Assembly: GCA_019236395.1 (NCBI GenBank)
Contig: JAFAJB010000231.1
Span: 1-39,241 of the forward strand
Reading direction: 5' to 3'
Origin: Cupriavidus sp.
Lineage (GTDB): Bacteria; Pseudomonadota; Gammaproteobacteria; Burkholderiales; Burkholderiaceae
Length of the DNA stretch: 39,241 bases
The position numbers and the translations under genes are program-made. The notes under the pieces were generated by a model. That model had not been told where the DNA came from. It did no database searches and saw only the letters and a program-made list of their open reading frames with translations. Shown here piece after piece: positions 14,724 to 22,503 of the stretch (within the stretch, counting starts at the first letter, position 1; each line of letters opens with the position of its first letter).

Positions 14724-16454
14724 TCAGGTACGCGCGTCGACGCCGGCACGGGGCGAATCGGCGGCGTGTTCCCGGACAAATGACTTTCCGACAGCGGAGC
14801 GGGGCAGCGATGGCAGAAAAGCGATATAACGAGGCGCCTTGTAGCCGGTCAGCCTTGCTCGACAATAGGCCAGCAGCGCCTCGCTGGAGAGCGTAGGGTA
14901 TCGCCTGACCACGAAGAGTCCGACGACCTGGCCGGAATGCGCATCCGGGACGCCGACCGCCCTCGCGTCCTGGACAGCCGGGTGCTGCATCGCCACCTCT
15001 TCGACTTCCCTGGGGTAGACCTTGAAGCCGGAGACCACGATGACTTCCTTGCTGCGCGCGAGGAAGCGGATGGCGCCCCGATCGTCCATCATGCCCACAT
15101 CCCCGGTGCGCAGCCACCCGTCGGCGCCAAATACGTGCGCAGTTTCTTCAGGCATGTTCCAGTAGCCCCGCATGACCTGCGGGCCTTGGACGCAGATTTC
15201 GCCCGGTTGCCCCGGCGGCAGGTCACGGCCTGCATCGTCCCGGATGGCGACATGAGTGGAGGGCAGCGGCATGCCCACGTTCCCGGTGAATGCCGTACTG
15301 CTCACAGGATTGATGCAGACAACCGGCGCCGCTTCGGTAAGGCCGTAGCCCTCAGTCAGGGGAATCCCCGTGGCCCGCAGCCAACGCAGCGCCACCTCCG
15401 GCTCGACGGTCATGCCTCCGGCAACTGCCAGCTTCAGCGTTCCAGCCCTGGCACGGCATACCGCTTGAAAGCCAGGCGCATCGAGCAATGCCTTGAAGAG
15501 GGTGTTCACCCCGCTGATCGCGCTGAAGTGCGTGGTGCGCAAAGTATGTAGCAGGCGGCGGACATTGCGCGGGTCGGTGACAAGCACATTGTTGCCACCC
15601 CAACGTACGAAAGTGAGCAGGTTCGCCGTCAGCGCAAAGATGTGATGCAGGGGCAGTGGCGTCACCACAACTTCCTGTCCGGCCGTTAGCGTATTACCGA
15701 GCCAGGCCGCGATCTGTTCGACGTTGGCGACAAGGTTGCCATGCGTGAGCATTACCCCCTTTGGGACGCCGGTGGTACCCCCCGTGTACTGCAGCAAGGC
15801 GACATCATCCGACGATAGTGCGGGGTCGCGCGGCGGCAGCCGGCGGCCTCTGCTCAGTGCCGCGTGGAGGCTGACGGAGCCCGGCAGATGCCATGTCGGC
15901 ACGCGATGCCGGACCCAACTGGTGAACAGGTTGACCATGCAAGCTCGCAGCGGCGGCATGAGATCCCCGACGCGTGTAATGATCACGTCGCGCAGGGCGG
16001 TCGCGCCGAGGGCCTGTTCCAGTGTGCGGGCAAAGTTCTCCAGCAAAACAATTGCGACTGCACCGGAGTCGGCAAGCTGGTGCTGCAGTTCGCGCGCCGT
16101 GTAGAGCGGATTGATGTTCACGACCACCAGGCCAGCGCGCAGGATGCCGAACATGGCCACGGGGTATTGCAGCAGGTTTGGCAGCATCACAGCTACCCGG
16201 TCTCCCCGACGCAGCCCCATCTGTTGGAGGCAGGAGGCAAAGTCGCGCGTCAACTGGTCGATTTGGGCGTAGCTCAGGGCTACATGCATGTGGGTGAAGG
16301 CCGGGCGCGATGCGTATTGCGTGCAGCTTTGCACAAGCATGTCAGGGATCGAGGCAAAGCGATGGGCGTCGATCTCGGTCGGTACACCAGACGGATAGTT
16401 TTTCAGCCACACCGGACTTTGCCCGGATTCCATGCAATTCAAGTTTGCTGGCAT
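14724..16454 (-). CDS. fadD: Long-chain fatty acid-CoA ligase (FadD-like)
   Basis: The 576-residue AMP-binding enzyme aligns along its length with E. coli FadD: VWLKNYPSGVPTEID, GDRVAVMLPNLLQYPVAMFG, NPLYTARELQHQLADSGA, the P-loop-like YTGGTTGVPKG (223-233), GYGLTEAAPVVC, and the acyl-CoA synthetase signature with DGWLRTGDVGMMDDRG and VVSGFKVYPREVEEV. A C-terminal catalytic lysine is in SAVGKSF (about residue 557). It activates fatty acids to acyl-CoA at the inner face of the membrane. ATG 16454 is preceded by AGGAG. A strong Anr/FNR-type box stands about 100 bp upstream, unusual control for a fadD and a hint of use under low oxygen. Substrate chain length cannot be read from sequence. Confidence 0.9.
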   Translation of the reverse strand: MPANLNCMESGQSPVWLKNYPSGVPTEIDAHRFASIPDMLVQSCTQYASRPAFTHMHVALSYAQIDQLTRDFASCLQQMGLRRGDRVAVMLPNLLQYPVAMFGILRAGLVVVNINPLYTARELQHQLADSGAVAIVLLENFARTLEQALGATALRDVIITRVGDLMPPLRACMVNLFTSWVRHRVPTWHLPGSVSLHAALSRGRRLPPRDPALSSDDVALLQYTGGTTGVPKGVMLTHGNLVANVEQIAAWLGNTLTAGQEVVVTPLPLHHIFALTANLLTFVRWGGNNVLVTDPRNVRRLLHTLRTTHFSAISGVNTLFKALLDAPGFQAVCRARAGTLKLAVAGGMTVEPEVALRWLRATGIPLTEGYGLTEAAPVVCINPVSSTAFTGNVGMPLPSTHVAIRDDAGRDLPPGQPGEICVQGPQVMRGYWNMPEETAHVFGADGWLRTGDVGMMDDRGAIRFLARSKEVIVVSGFKVYPREVEEVAMQHPAVQDARAVGVPDAHSGQVVGLFVVRRYPTLSSEALLAYCRARLTGYKAPRYIAFLPSLPRSAVGKSFVREHAADSPRAGVDART

Positions 16455-16552
16455 GCGTCTCCTGGCCTGGCAAGCAGGGGCAACCCGGCACGGGCGCTCC
16501 GGATTGCACGTATAGCCTCTGTTTCATGTTTGTCCACGTGGTGCCGGCCAGG

Positions 16553-16566
16553 TTGATGCACGTCAA
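16553..16566 (-). promoter_or_regulatory. Candidate Anr/FNR box upstream of fadD
   Basis: On the minus strand it reads TTGAC-GTGC-ATCAA (plus strand TTGAT-GCAC-GTCAA), nine of ten consensus positions. It is centred about 105 bp before the fadD ATG. No strong -10 is visible at the expected distance. No gene is seen in the rest of the 16455-17235 region apart from the RNA-like remnant at 16.9 kb. Confidence 0.5.
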
Positions 16567-16885
16567 GCGCCTCTCGCGTGGACCATAAGCGCGCGAGTGG
16601 CGCTACAGTCGACCAGAGTTGACCTCGGAGGCATGCCGCCGAGGGGCACGGGAGCGTCGTTCGTTTGCATGGCCCGATTTGTTGATCGCGTCGGTCGAAA
16701 TGACAATGGGGACCGAAGTCCCCAGCGGCTGTCTTTGTTTACAAGGCTTCAGCGGCCCCGGCGTTGGCTTCAGGCGGCCAGTGCGAAACGCTCATCGTTG
16801 GCGTTTATTGACTTGCTTCATTAACGTCGATCGCCTGACGGGTTGCCTGCGCCCCTTTGTACGCCCTGTCGAAACCGATACACCC

Positions 16886-16953
16886 CCACCTGAGCGCATC
16901 ACGATACGCTCAGGTGGAGGTGAGGGGATTCGAACCCCCGTCCAGAACGCCTC
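16886..16953 (-). other. 3' end of a tRNA/tmRNA-like molecule with overlapping hairpin (possible attachment-site remnant)
   Basis: On the minus strand a T-arm GGGGG-TTCGAAT-CCCCT (16939-16923) is followed by acceptor strand CACCTCC (16922-16916) and ACC-T where ACCA would be expected. This is the 3' end of a tRNA or tmRNA, but no matching 5' acceptor GGAGGTG and no anticodon arm is found at higher coordinates, and the hpf gene occupies the space a tmRNA would need. The end overlaps an 11-bp inverted repeat (CCACCTGAGCG at 16886-16896 with CGCTCAGGTGG at 16907-16917). Orphan tRNA/tmRNA 3' ends usually mark an attachment site of an integrated element; that reading is inference. Confidence 0.5.
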
Positions 16954-17131
16954 CAAGTTGCCGGAATCACAACCATGTTGCTGATCTGGGGGGGCTTAGG
17001 GCTTCTTCAAGACCTTTCGTGATGCGCGGATGTTGGAAGAGGACTTACTGGTCAACCCATGTGCGGGCGCGACCCATCGACCGCAACTTTCCGATACTGC
17101 AATCTAGTCGGCCGCACAGCGGCTTGTATCT

Positions 17132-17145
17132 TGTTCCGGATCAAG
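17132..17145 (+). promoter_or_regulatory. Candidate Anr/FNR box upstream of hpf
   Basis: TTGTT-CCGG-ATCAA matches nine of ten positions. A TAGATT hexamer at 17166-17171 sits at the correct distance for a promoter activated from -41.5, giving a start near 17178 and a leader of about 58 nt before the ATG at 17236. Confidence 0.5.
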
Positions 17146-17235
17146 CTGAGCGGCTGCCGTCCTCCTAGATTCAATGCACTGGTGTGATCCGCTTGCATGC
17201 GCAGCCGCTCATTGCAGCGAGAGGAGAGAGAAACC

Positions 17236-17592
17236 ATGCATTTACCACTGCAGATTGACTTTCACGAGGTAGAGCACTCGGACGCAATGGAAGCCGTCAT
17301 TCGGGAAAAGGTGGAAAAGCTGGGCCGCTTCGCAAGTCACATCATGTCGTGCCGGGTGACCGTTGGCTTCGTGCAGCGGCACCAGCACCGCGGCAAGTTG
17401 TTCAATGTACGTATTGACCTGACGCTTCCCGGCACGGAAATCGTTGTCAATCGCGATCAGCCGGAAGAGATCTACGTGGCAATACGCGATGCGTTCGATC
17501 ATGCCGCCAGGAAGCTGGAAGACCATGTGCGCAAGATGCGCGGCGACGTCAAGACACACGATACCGAACGCCGGCGCCAGGCGAACACATGA
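17236..17592 (+). CDS. hpf: Ribosome hibernation-promoting factor, short HPF/RaiA family
   Basis: The 118-residue protein has the family pattern: [20 protein letters not shown], a conserved [12 protein letters not shown] helix, CRVTVGF then [20 protein letters not shown], and the second helix [19 protein letters not shown]. It would bind the 30S decoding region and help store inactive ribosomes. Its length fits the short HPF class, without the C-terminal dimerisation domain of long HPF. GAGGAGAG precedes the ATG; an in-frame upstream start at 17197 is rejected for lack of conservation. A candidate Anr box lies upstream, matching the low-oxygen hibernation theme. The stop overlaps the start of the broken pstB frame. 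Confidence 0.88.
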   Translation: MHLPLQIDFHEVEHSDAMEAVIREKVEKLGRFASHIMSCRVTVGFVQRHQHRGKLFNVRIDLTLPGTEIVVNRDQPEEIYVAIRDAFDHAARKLEDHVRKMRGDVKTHDTERRRQANT

Positions 17593-17970
17593 GGGGCGGC
17601 GCTTCCCTCATAACCAAACCCTGGTCTTCGCACGCATTTGCCAATGCGGAGCAGTCATGTGACAGCAACAATCAGTTGCTCCCGAGATCCAAGATCGAAG
17701 TCCGGGCGCTCAACTTTTACTACGGCAGGTCTCAAGCCCTAAGAAACATAAACCTGGACATTCCGGAGCGCCGCGTGACGGCAGTCATCGGGCCATCTGG
17801 TTGCGGGAAATCCACACTGCTGCGCACATTCAACAGGATGTACGAGCTATACCCGGAACGACGTGTCGAAGGCAGGATTCTGCTTGACGGTGTTGATCAG
17901 ACGTGGGCCCTCTCGAAGTCTTGCGCAGACGGGTCGGCATGGTGTTTCAGAGGCCGACACATCAATGTTG
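17589..17970 (+). pseudogene. pstB: Broken phosphate ABC transporter ATPase fragment (pstB)
   Basis: The frame carries an unmistakable PstB N-terminus: [20 protein letters not shown], Walker [21 protein letters not shown] and [10 protein letters not shown]. Near 17900 the reading frame shifts. The continuation [12 protein letters not shown] (the PstB Q-loop segment) is in the next frame, and similarity stops at about 17962. The ABC signature, Walker B and the rest (about 150 residues) are missing, so no functional ATPase can be made. The frame begins by ATGA overlap with hpf. No other pst gene is nearby, so this looks like a leftover from a rearrangement. Confidence 0.85.
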
Positions 17971-18327
17971 TTCACCCGCCCCAGATGCAAGGAGACTGAA
18001 GCGTACATTACCGGGCGCTTCGGCTAGACGCTTGACTTCGCATGAGGGCCAACGCTTGAAAGCAATAGCAAAAAACAATGCGCCGACGAGTCCCGTGCCA
18101 GTCATCGCCACCACTCCCCACGTCAGAAGGCGCAGCGTCCCGCGCGCCAGCGGGGCACCGCCTAGTCGCGCGGAGATCAATCCGAGTGCACAGAGGGTGA
18201 GCAAGGAAACCATAACTACACTCGGAACGATCCAGCTCGGTGGCGCCAGGAACGCGGTCATCAGAGGACCAAGTGCGTCTGCGGCGAAGCTTGGGCATGA
18301 CGTCAGCGCGGCGAGCGCCGCTCGATG
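17962..18327 (-). pseudogene. C-terminal fragment of a VIT1/CCC1-family membrane protein
   Basis: On the minus strand the frame reads RAALAALTSCPSFAADALGP, then MTAFLAPPSWIVPSVVMVSL and LARGTLRLLTWGVVAMTGTG. This matches the last two to three membrane helices of VIT-family (vacuolar iron transporter-like, Mn/Fe) proteins. The upstream part, including the conserved N-terminal helices, is absent beyond about 18327, and the C-terminus runs on into unrelated residues. It abuts the truncated pstB in inverted orientation, so both were cut by the same rearrangement or by successive ones. Confidence 0.65.
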
Positions 18328-18927
18328 TCTACATCGGCGTGGGAGTGGATCGGGATTCCGCGGAACTTGAGGTGATGACGCTGGCCTTTCCCTTCAGAGT
18401 CGGTTTGCTGGCCGCGATGGCGGCATCGAGGCTCGGTCACGCCAGCTTCTTCGAACCGGCACCTACGCGTCAGGATGTCCGTGCCTCGTGCCTTTCTCGT
18501 TGAGTGCGCCTTCCTGAACAGCATGCGCTTGGCGATCGCGACATATTCGAAGGCTGCATTTCGAAGCCAGCAAGCGGGAAAATTTCCATGATGGCTCGTT
18601 TCGATAGCGACACATCATAAGCCGAGTGTATGGGCCGAGCTGTGCCGCTCAAAATGCAACCTCATCTTTCTCAGAGGCGGGAGTCCATGTGCGCATATGT
18701 GCCTAGACGCGTGCAGTCGATTATCATATGCTTCGCGGCTATAACGAGGCTAGAGATTGGTCTATCTCTTCGTATGAGCGCACCAATCTATCTGGCTTCT
18801 TTGCGCCCTCGCGGGCCCAACGTCTGCGGCGAATTTTGTTTGAGACCAGGCCGCACAGCCACTACGACTTGCTGGACCCCATTCAAGGCGATCCCCACTT
18901 AATCCCCCTGCATTTCCCGAAGAGCAT
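18328..18927. other. 600-bp region without a recognisable gene
   Basis: Short frames on both strands (for example 18303-18524 minus and 18728-18931 plus) have no family resemblance and no ribosome sites that I trust. The stretch before the tetR gene is locally richer in A+T than its surroundings. It lies between the pstB/VIT scar and the 3-hydroxybutyrate module. Confidence 0.4.
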
Positions 18928-19629
18928 ATGAGTACACAGGTCATGGCGCGCAAGAGCGCGGGCCGTCCCAAGAAGGACCATAAGCACAATGCGGATACCT
19001 CAACCCGCATTTTGGATGCCGCAGAGGCATTGTTTGCTGAGCACGGGTTCTACGGTGTCACGATGCGTGCAGTTGCTGTTCGCGCGCAGGTGGATACTGC
19101 GATGCTTCACTACTATTTTCAGCACAAGAAGGGGCTTTTCGATGCAGTGCTGGTGCGCCGTGCCGAAATCCTGAACCAGGAGCGGCTGGAGGCCATGAAC
19201 CGCTATGCGTCGGAGCATGTGGAGAGCATGACGGTCGAAGGGATCATTGAAGCTTACTTGCGGCCATTGATGGACCCAGAGCGTCACGAAGATCCTGGCT
19301 GGCGAAACTACTTCGCGCTGATCGCCCTGGTTAACAATACCGCCTCCGGCGGAGGCGAGATGATGGCCCGTTACTTCGATCCTGTCGTCACCCGTCTCAT
19401 CGAACTCATCCACGAGGCGATGCCGGGAGTTAGGAAGGAAGACCTCTATTGGAGCTACCACATGCTCAGCGGCTCTCTGACGCTGACGCTCTCAGTAACT
19501 GGGCGCCTTGATATCTTGTCAGGCGGCCTGTGCAAGAGTTCGGACGTTGCGTCGATCGGGCCACGAATGGTTCGTTACTGTGCGGCGGGTTTTCGTGAAC
19601 TCTGCCGACCTGGCTTGCCCGCTGAATAG
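18928..19629 (+). CDS. TetR-family transcriptional regulator
   Basis: The 233-residue protein starts with a basic linker (ARKSAGRPKKDHKHN), followed by a TetR helix-turn-helix at about residues 25-72: TRILDAAEALFAEHGFYGVT, MRAVAVRAQVDTAMLHYYFQ and HKKGLFDAVLVRR. The C-terminal ligand-binding half is helical (YLRPLMDPERHEDPGWRNYF, FDPVVTRLIELIHEAMPG, LYWSYHMLSGSLTLTLSVTG). It lies upstream of, and in the same direction as, the phaB-like gene. A 26-bp palindrome stands in the gap between them, so it is the probable local repressor of 3-hydroxybutyrate metabolism. The inducer is unknown. Confidence 0.85.
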   Translation: MSTQVMARKSAGRPKKDHKHNADTSTRILDAAEALFAEHGFYGVTMRAVAVRAQVDTAMLHYYFQHKKGLFDAVLVRRAEILNQERLEAMNRYASEHVESMTVEGIIEAYLRPLMDPERHEDPGWRNYFALIALVNNTASGGGEMMARYFDPVVTRLIELIHEAMPGVRKEDLYWSYHMLSGSLTLTLSVTGRLDILSGGLCKSSDVASIGPRMVRYCAAGFRELCRPGLPAE

Positions 19630-19867
19630 TCGGATCGTGCTTGACGCAGCGGCTTACGGGGGACTCGAAAGTCCGGCGCTCCGCTCGATCAGTCTTCCGC
19701 CTCCAATCCTCCTTCGAGAGAAGTTGCACAAACGCCTTGACGGGCTCCAGGCGGAAAGCCAGGAGATTTCGCCGTCATGCGGCCTATAAGTAACATTTCC
19801 ACACCACCCTTCGTCACACGAATGGCGTAGTCGCCCATATCAGGGAAAGTCACTACCTTTCTCGCCA

Positions 19868-19895
19868 ATTAATTCATTCATCGATGAATTAATAT
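19868..19895 (+). promoter_or_regulatory. Palindromic operator overlapping a promoter in front of the 3-hydroxybutyrate genes
   Basis: Half-sites ATTAATTCAT (19868-19877) and ATGAATTAAT (19884-19893) are perfect inverted repeats separated by 6 bp. A second perfect dyad, ATTCATCGATGAAT (19876-19889), overlaps them. TAATAT (19890-19895) is a good -10 candidate, so a bound protein would block RNA polymerase. The site is about 125 bp before the phaB-like GTG and downstream of tetR, which suits a TetR operator. The remaining 19630-20015 sequence holds no gene. Confidence 0.6.
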
Positions 19896-20015
19896 TGCTC
19901 GTCCCCGAGATCCTGTACCGAACGCGTGCGAGGCAAGGGGAGGTGGGCAGTTCCTTGTCTATGCCAGGACGCACGGACCCAATATGCGGTGTCGAAATTC
20001 CACGAGGGTAGAAGA

Positions 20016-20756
20016 GTGAGCAAGAGGATTGCGCTGGTAACAGGTGCCATGGGCGGGATCGGTAGTGCGATTTGCCAAGCTCTGGCCCGTGACGGAATGG
20101 CGGTGGTGGCGAATTGTCTGCCCGGTTATGCCGAGAAACGTCGCTGGCTTAAGAAGCAAAAGGGGGAGGGATTCGCTTTCGATTCCGTCGAAGGTGATGT
20201 ATCCAGCTACGACGATTGCGTTGGGATGGCTGCGCAGATCGAATCGCACTATGGATCAATCGACGTGCTGGTGAACAACGCAGGCATTACTCGCGACCAG
20301 TTCCTGGCCAAGATGGAGCCAGCCCAGTGGAGCGCGGTCATTGAGACCAATCTGAACAGTCTCTACAACATGACGCGACCTGTCTCCCCGGGGATGGCGG
20401 AGCGCGGCTGGGGGCGAATCATCAATATTGCATCGGTCAATGGCATACGGGGACAGGCGGGACAAACCAATTACTCCGCGGCCAAGGCTGGCTGTGTGGG
20501 GTTCACCAAGGCGCTGGCGCAAGAATTGGCAAGCAAGGGGGTAACAGTAAATGCCATTGCGCCCGGCTTCATCGCGACAGAGATGACGGATGCAATGCGC
20601 CCGGACAAGCGCCAAGCCATGCTCGACACCATTCCCATGAAGCGTGCGGGACGGCCAGAGGAGATTGCCGCTGCTGTGTCCTTCTTGTGCTCGCCGTTGG
20701 CAGCGTACATCACCGGAAACACCCTCCATGTCAATGGGGGCATCCATATGGCGTGA
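20016..20756 (+). CDS. phaB: Acetoacetyl-CoA reductase (PhaB-like short-chain dehydrogenase)
   Basis: The 246-residue protein has the same length as PhaB of Cupriavidus necator and shares its signature stretches: RIALVTGAMGGIGSAICQ (NADPH-binding glycine motif), DVLVNNAGITRDQFLAKM, RGWGRIINIASVNG (catalytic Ser), QTNYSAAKAGCVGFTKALAQ (catalytic Tyr and Lys), VNAIAPGFIATEM and LHVNGGIHMA. It should interconvert acetoacetyl-CoA and (R)-3-hydroxybutyryl-CoA. GTG at 20016 aligns with the PhaB start; the longer upstream frame has no support. Followed at 90 bp by the permease gene, it is probably a paralogue recruited to 3-hydroxybutyrate use rather than the polymer-synthesis phaB, since phaA and phaC are not adjacent. 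Confidence 0.88.
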   Translation: MSKRIALVTGAMGGIGSAICQALARDGMAVVANCLPGYAEKRRWLKKQKGEGFAFDSVEGDVSSYDDCVGMAAQIESHYGSIDVLVNNAGITRDQFLAKMEPAQWSAVIETNLNSLYNMTRPVSPGMAERGWGRIINIASVNGIRGQAGQTNYSAAKAGCVGFTKALAQELASKGVTVNAIAPGFIATEMTDAMRPDKRQAMLDTIPMKRAGRPEEIAAAVSFLCSPLAAYITGNTLHVNGGIHMA

Positions 20757-20845
20757 GGGCATTTTGCGCCAATTAACCACTCCGGTGCTGATAATTATGC
20801 AATCCGGAGGGAAGAGACCAGATAAAAAATTTGGAGACAGGTAGC

Positions 20846-22246
20846 ATGAATGTACTGATCATATTGATCTCACTGGCGTTCCTGATGCTGGTGGCCTATC
20901 GAGGGATGAGTGTCATCTTGTTCGCACCGATAGCGGCCATGGGAGCGGTAATGTTGACCGATCCCCAGCTAGTCCTGCCGATGTTCACTGGCTTGTTCAT
21001 GGACAAGCTGGCCCAATTCGCCAAGCTGTATTTCCCTGTATTCTTGCTCGGCGCAGTGCTTGGCAAGCTCATTGAGTTGTCCGGATTTGCCAAGTCCATC
21101 ATTGCTTCCGTTAGTCGCTTCTGCGGGCCGAACAACGCAGTGATTGCAATCGCAGTCGTGTGTGGTCTGTTGACTTACGGAGGAGTGTCACTCTTCGTCG
21201 TAGTGTTTGCGGCCTATCCATTCGCGGCGGAAATGTTCAAAGCCGCGAATTTGCCCAAGCGGTACATTCCGGCGACCATCGTTGCCGGGGGTGCAACGTT
21301 CACCATGGATGCGCTGCCTGGAACGCCCCAGATCCAGAACATCATTCCAACGACTTTCTTCAAGACCGATGCATGGGCTGCGCCTTGGCTCGGTCTGATT
21401 GGCTCAATCGTGGTGTTCGCAGGGTCGATTGCCTATCTGATGTGGTTGACCCGCCGCGCATCTCGCGCGGGCGAGGGATACGGCACGAACCTGATCAATG
21501 AACCCGCCGCGTTTGACCAGGAGCGCTTGCCCCATCCGCTGTTGGCCTTGGCTCCGTTGGTCACGGTGGCCGTGTTGAATAAGGTGTTTGGTGCCTATGT
21601 CTTTCCAGCGATCTATGACAAGAGCGTCAGTTTTGTTCCTGCAGTTATCGGCAGTGCCGCACCAGTAGTCCAAGACATCCAGAAGGTGTCGGCACTGTGG
21701 TCGGTCGAGTTGGCGCTTGTGTGCGGCATCATGGTCTGCCTGCTGACCGCATGGAAGGCAATTGCCAAGGGATTTGCCGAAGGCACCAAGAGCGCCGTGG
21801 GCGGTGCAATGCTCGCAACTCTCAACACCGCCACTGAATATGGCTATGGCGCGGTCATCGCGGCATTGCCAGGTTTTTTGATCGTTGCGGAAGCGCTTCG
21901 GCACATTCCCAACCCGCTAGTCAATCAGGCTGTCACGGTGACGACCCTTGCCGGCATCACAGGCTCAGCTTCGGGCGGGATGGGTATCGCGCTAGCAGCC
22001 ATGGCCGACACCTTCATCGCCAACGCGAAGGCCGCAGGCATTCCATTGGAAGTATTGCACCGAGTGGCATCGATGGCCTCGGGCGGCATGGATTCATTGC
22101 CGCATAACGGCGCCGTCATCACCTTCCTGGCGGTGTGCGGCTGCACGCATCGACAGGCTTACCCCGCAATCTTCGGGATCACGCTGATCAAGACCGTGGC
22201 GGTGTTTGCGGTGATTGCGACCTTTTACCTGACAGGTATTGTCTGA
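20846..22246 (+). CDS. GntP-family permease, probably 3-hydroxybutyrate transporter
   Basis: The 466-residue, highly hydrophobic protein has about 12-14 membrane segments and the GntP fold: MNVLIILISLAFLMLVAYRG, VCGLLTYGGVSLFVVVFAAY, FTMDALPGTPQIQNIIPTTF, NTATEYGYGAVIAALPGF, GITGSASGGMGIALAAMADT and ASGGMDSLPHNGAVITFLAV. It would be an inner-membrane proton-coupled carrier for a small organic acid. GGAGACAGG precedes the ATG. The flanking acetoacetyl-CoA reductase and 3-hydroxybutyrate dehydrogenase genes point to D-3-hydroxybutyrate as substrate; gluconate-type sugars acids are the family's other common cargo. Confidence 0.86.
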   Translation: MNVLIILISLAFLMLVAYRGMSVILFAPIAAMGAVMLTDPQLVLPMFTGLFMDKLAQFAKLYFPVFLLGAVLGKLIELSGFAKSIIASVSRFCGPNNAVIAIAVVCGLLTYGGVSLFVVVFAAYPFAAEMFKAANLPKRYIPATIVAGGATFTMDALPGTPQIQNIIPTTFFKTDAWAAPWLGLIGSIVVFAGSIAYLMWLTRRASRAGEGYGTNLINEPAAFDQERLPHPLLALAPLVTVAVLNKVFGAYVFPAIYDKSVSFVPAVIGSAAPVVQDIQKVSALWSVELALVCGIMVCLLTAWKAIAKGFAEGTKSAVGGAMLATLNTATEYGYGAVIAALPGFLIVAEALRHIPNPLVNQAVTVTTLAGITGSASGGMGIALAAMADTFIANAKAAGIPLEVLHRVASMASGGMDSLPHNGAVITFLAVCGCTHRQAYPAIFGITLIKTVAVFAVIATFYLTGIV

Positions 22247-22503
22247 CAGGCGTTTGCCCGCGACCGATTCCAGAATTACCTCATGCAAAAAGGACTGAGG
22301 CGCCGCCCATTCCATGGGATAAGCCCAGCAAAGGCGTGGTCGCTAACAGGGCAGTCGCGGCTGAGTTGTTTTGATATTTGGTTGGTGATGGCAAACGGCG
22401 TTTGGCTGCGTGCACGAATGCCAATATGTTTATTGTGACGCCCCTCGACCCCCCCACGGTATAGGCCGGACTCGTCTAATCATTCGACAGGACTCAAATA
22501 CTT

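Noticed and set aside
16619-17168. Plus-strand frames with EGIRTPV- or RGFEPPS-like translations near 16.9 kb
   Set aside because: These are the well-known artefact of translating the complement of a tRNA/tmRNA T-arm and acceptor end; the DNA is explained by the RNA-like remnant.
16912-17260. A complete minus-strand tmRNA (ssrA)
   Set aside because: Only the T-arm and 3' acceptor strand are present. No 5' acceptor GGAGGTG or tag-encoding region is seen, and the hpf gene occupies the required space.
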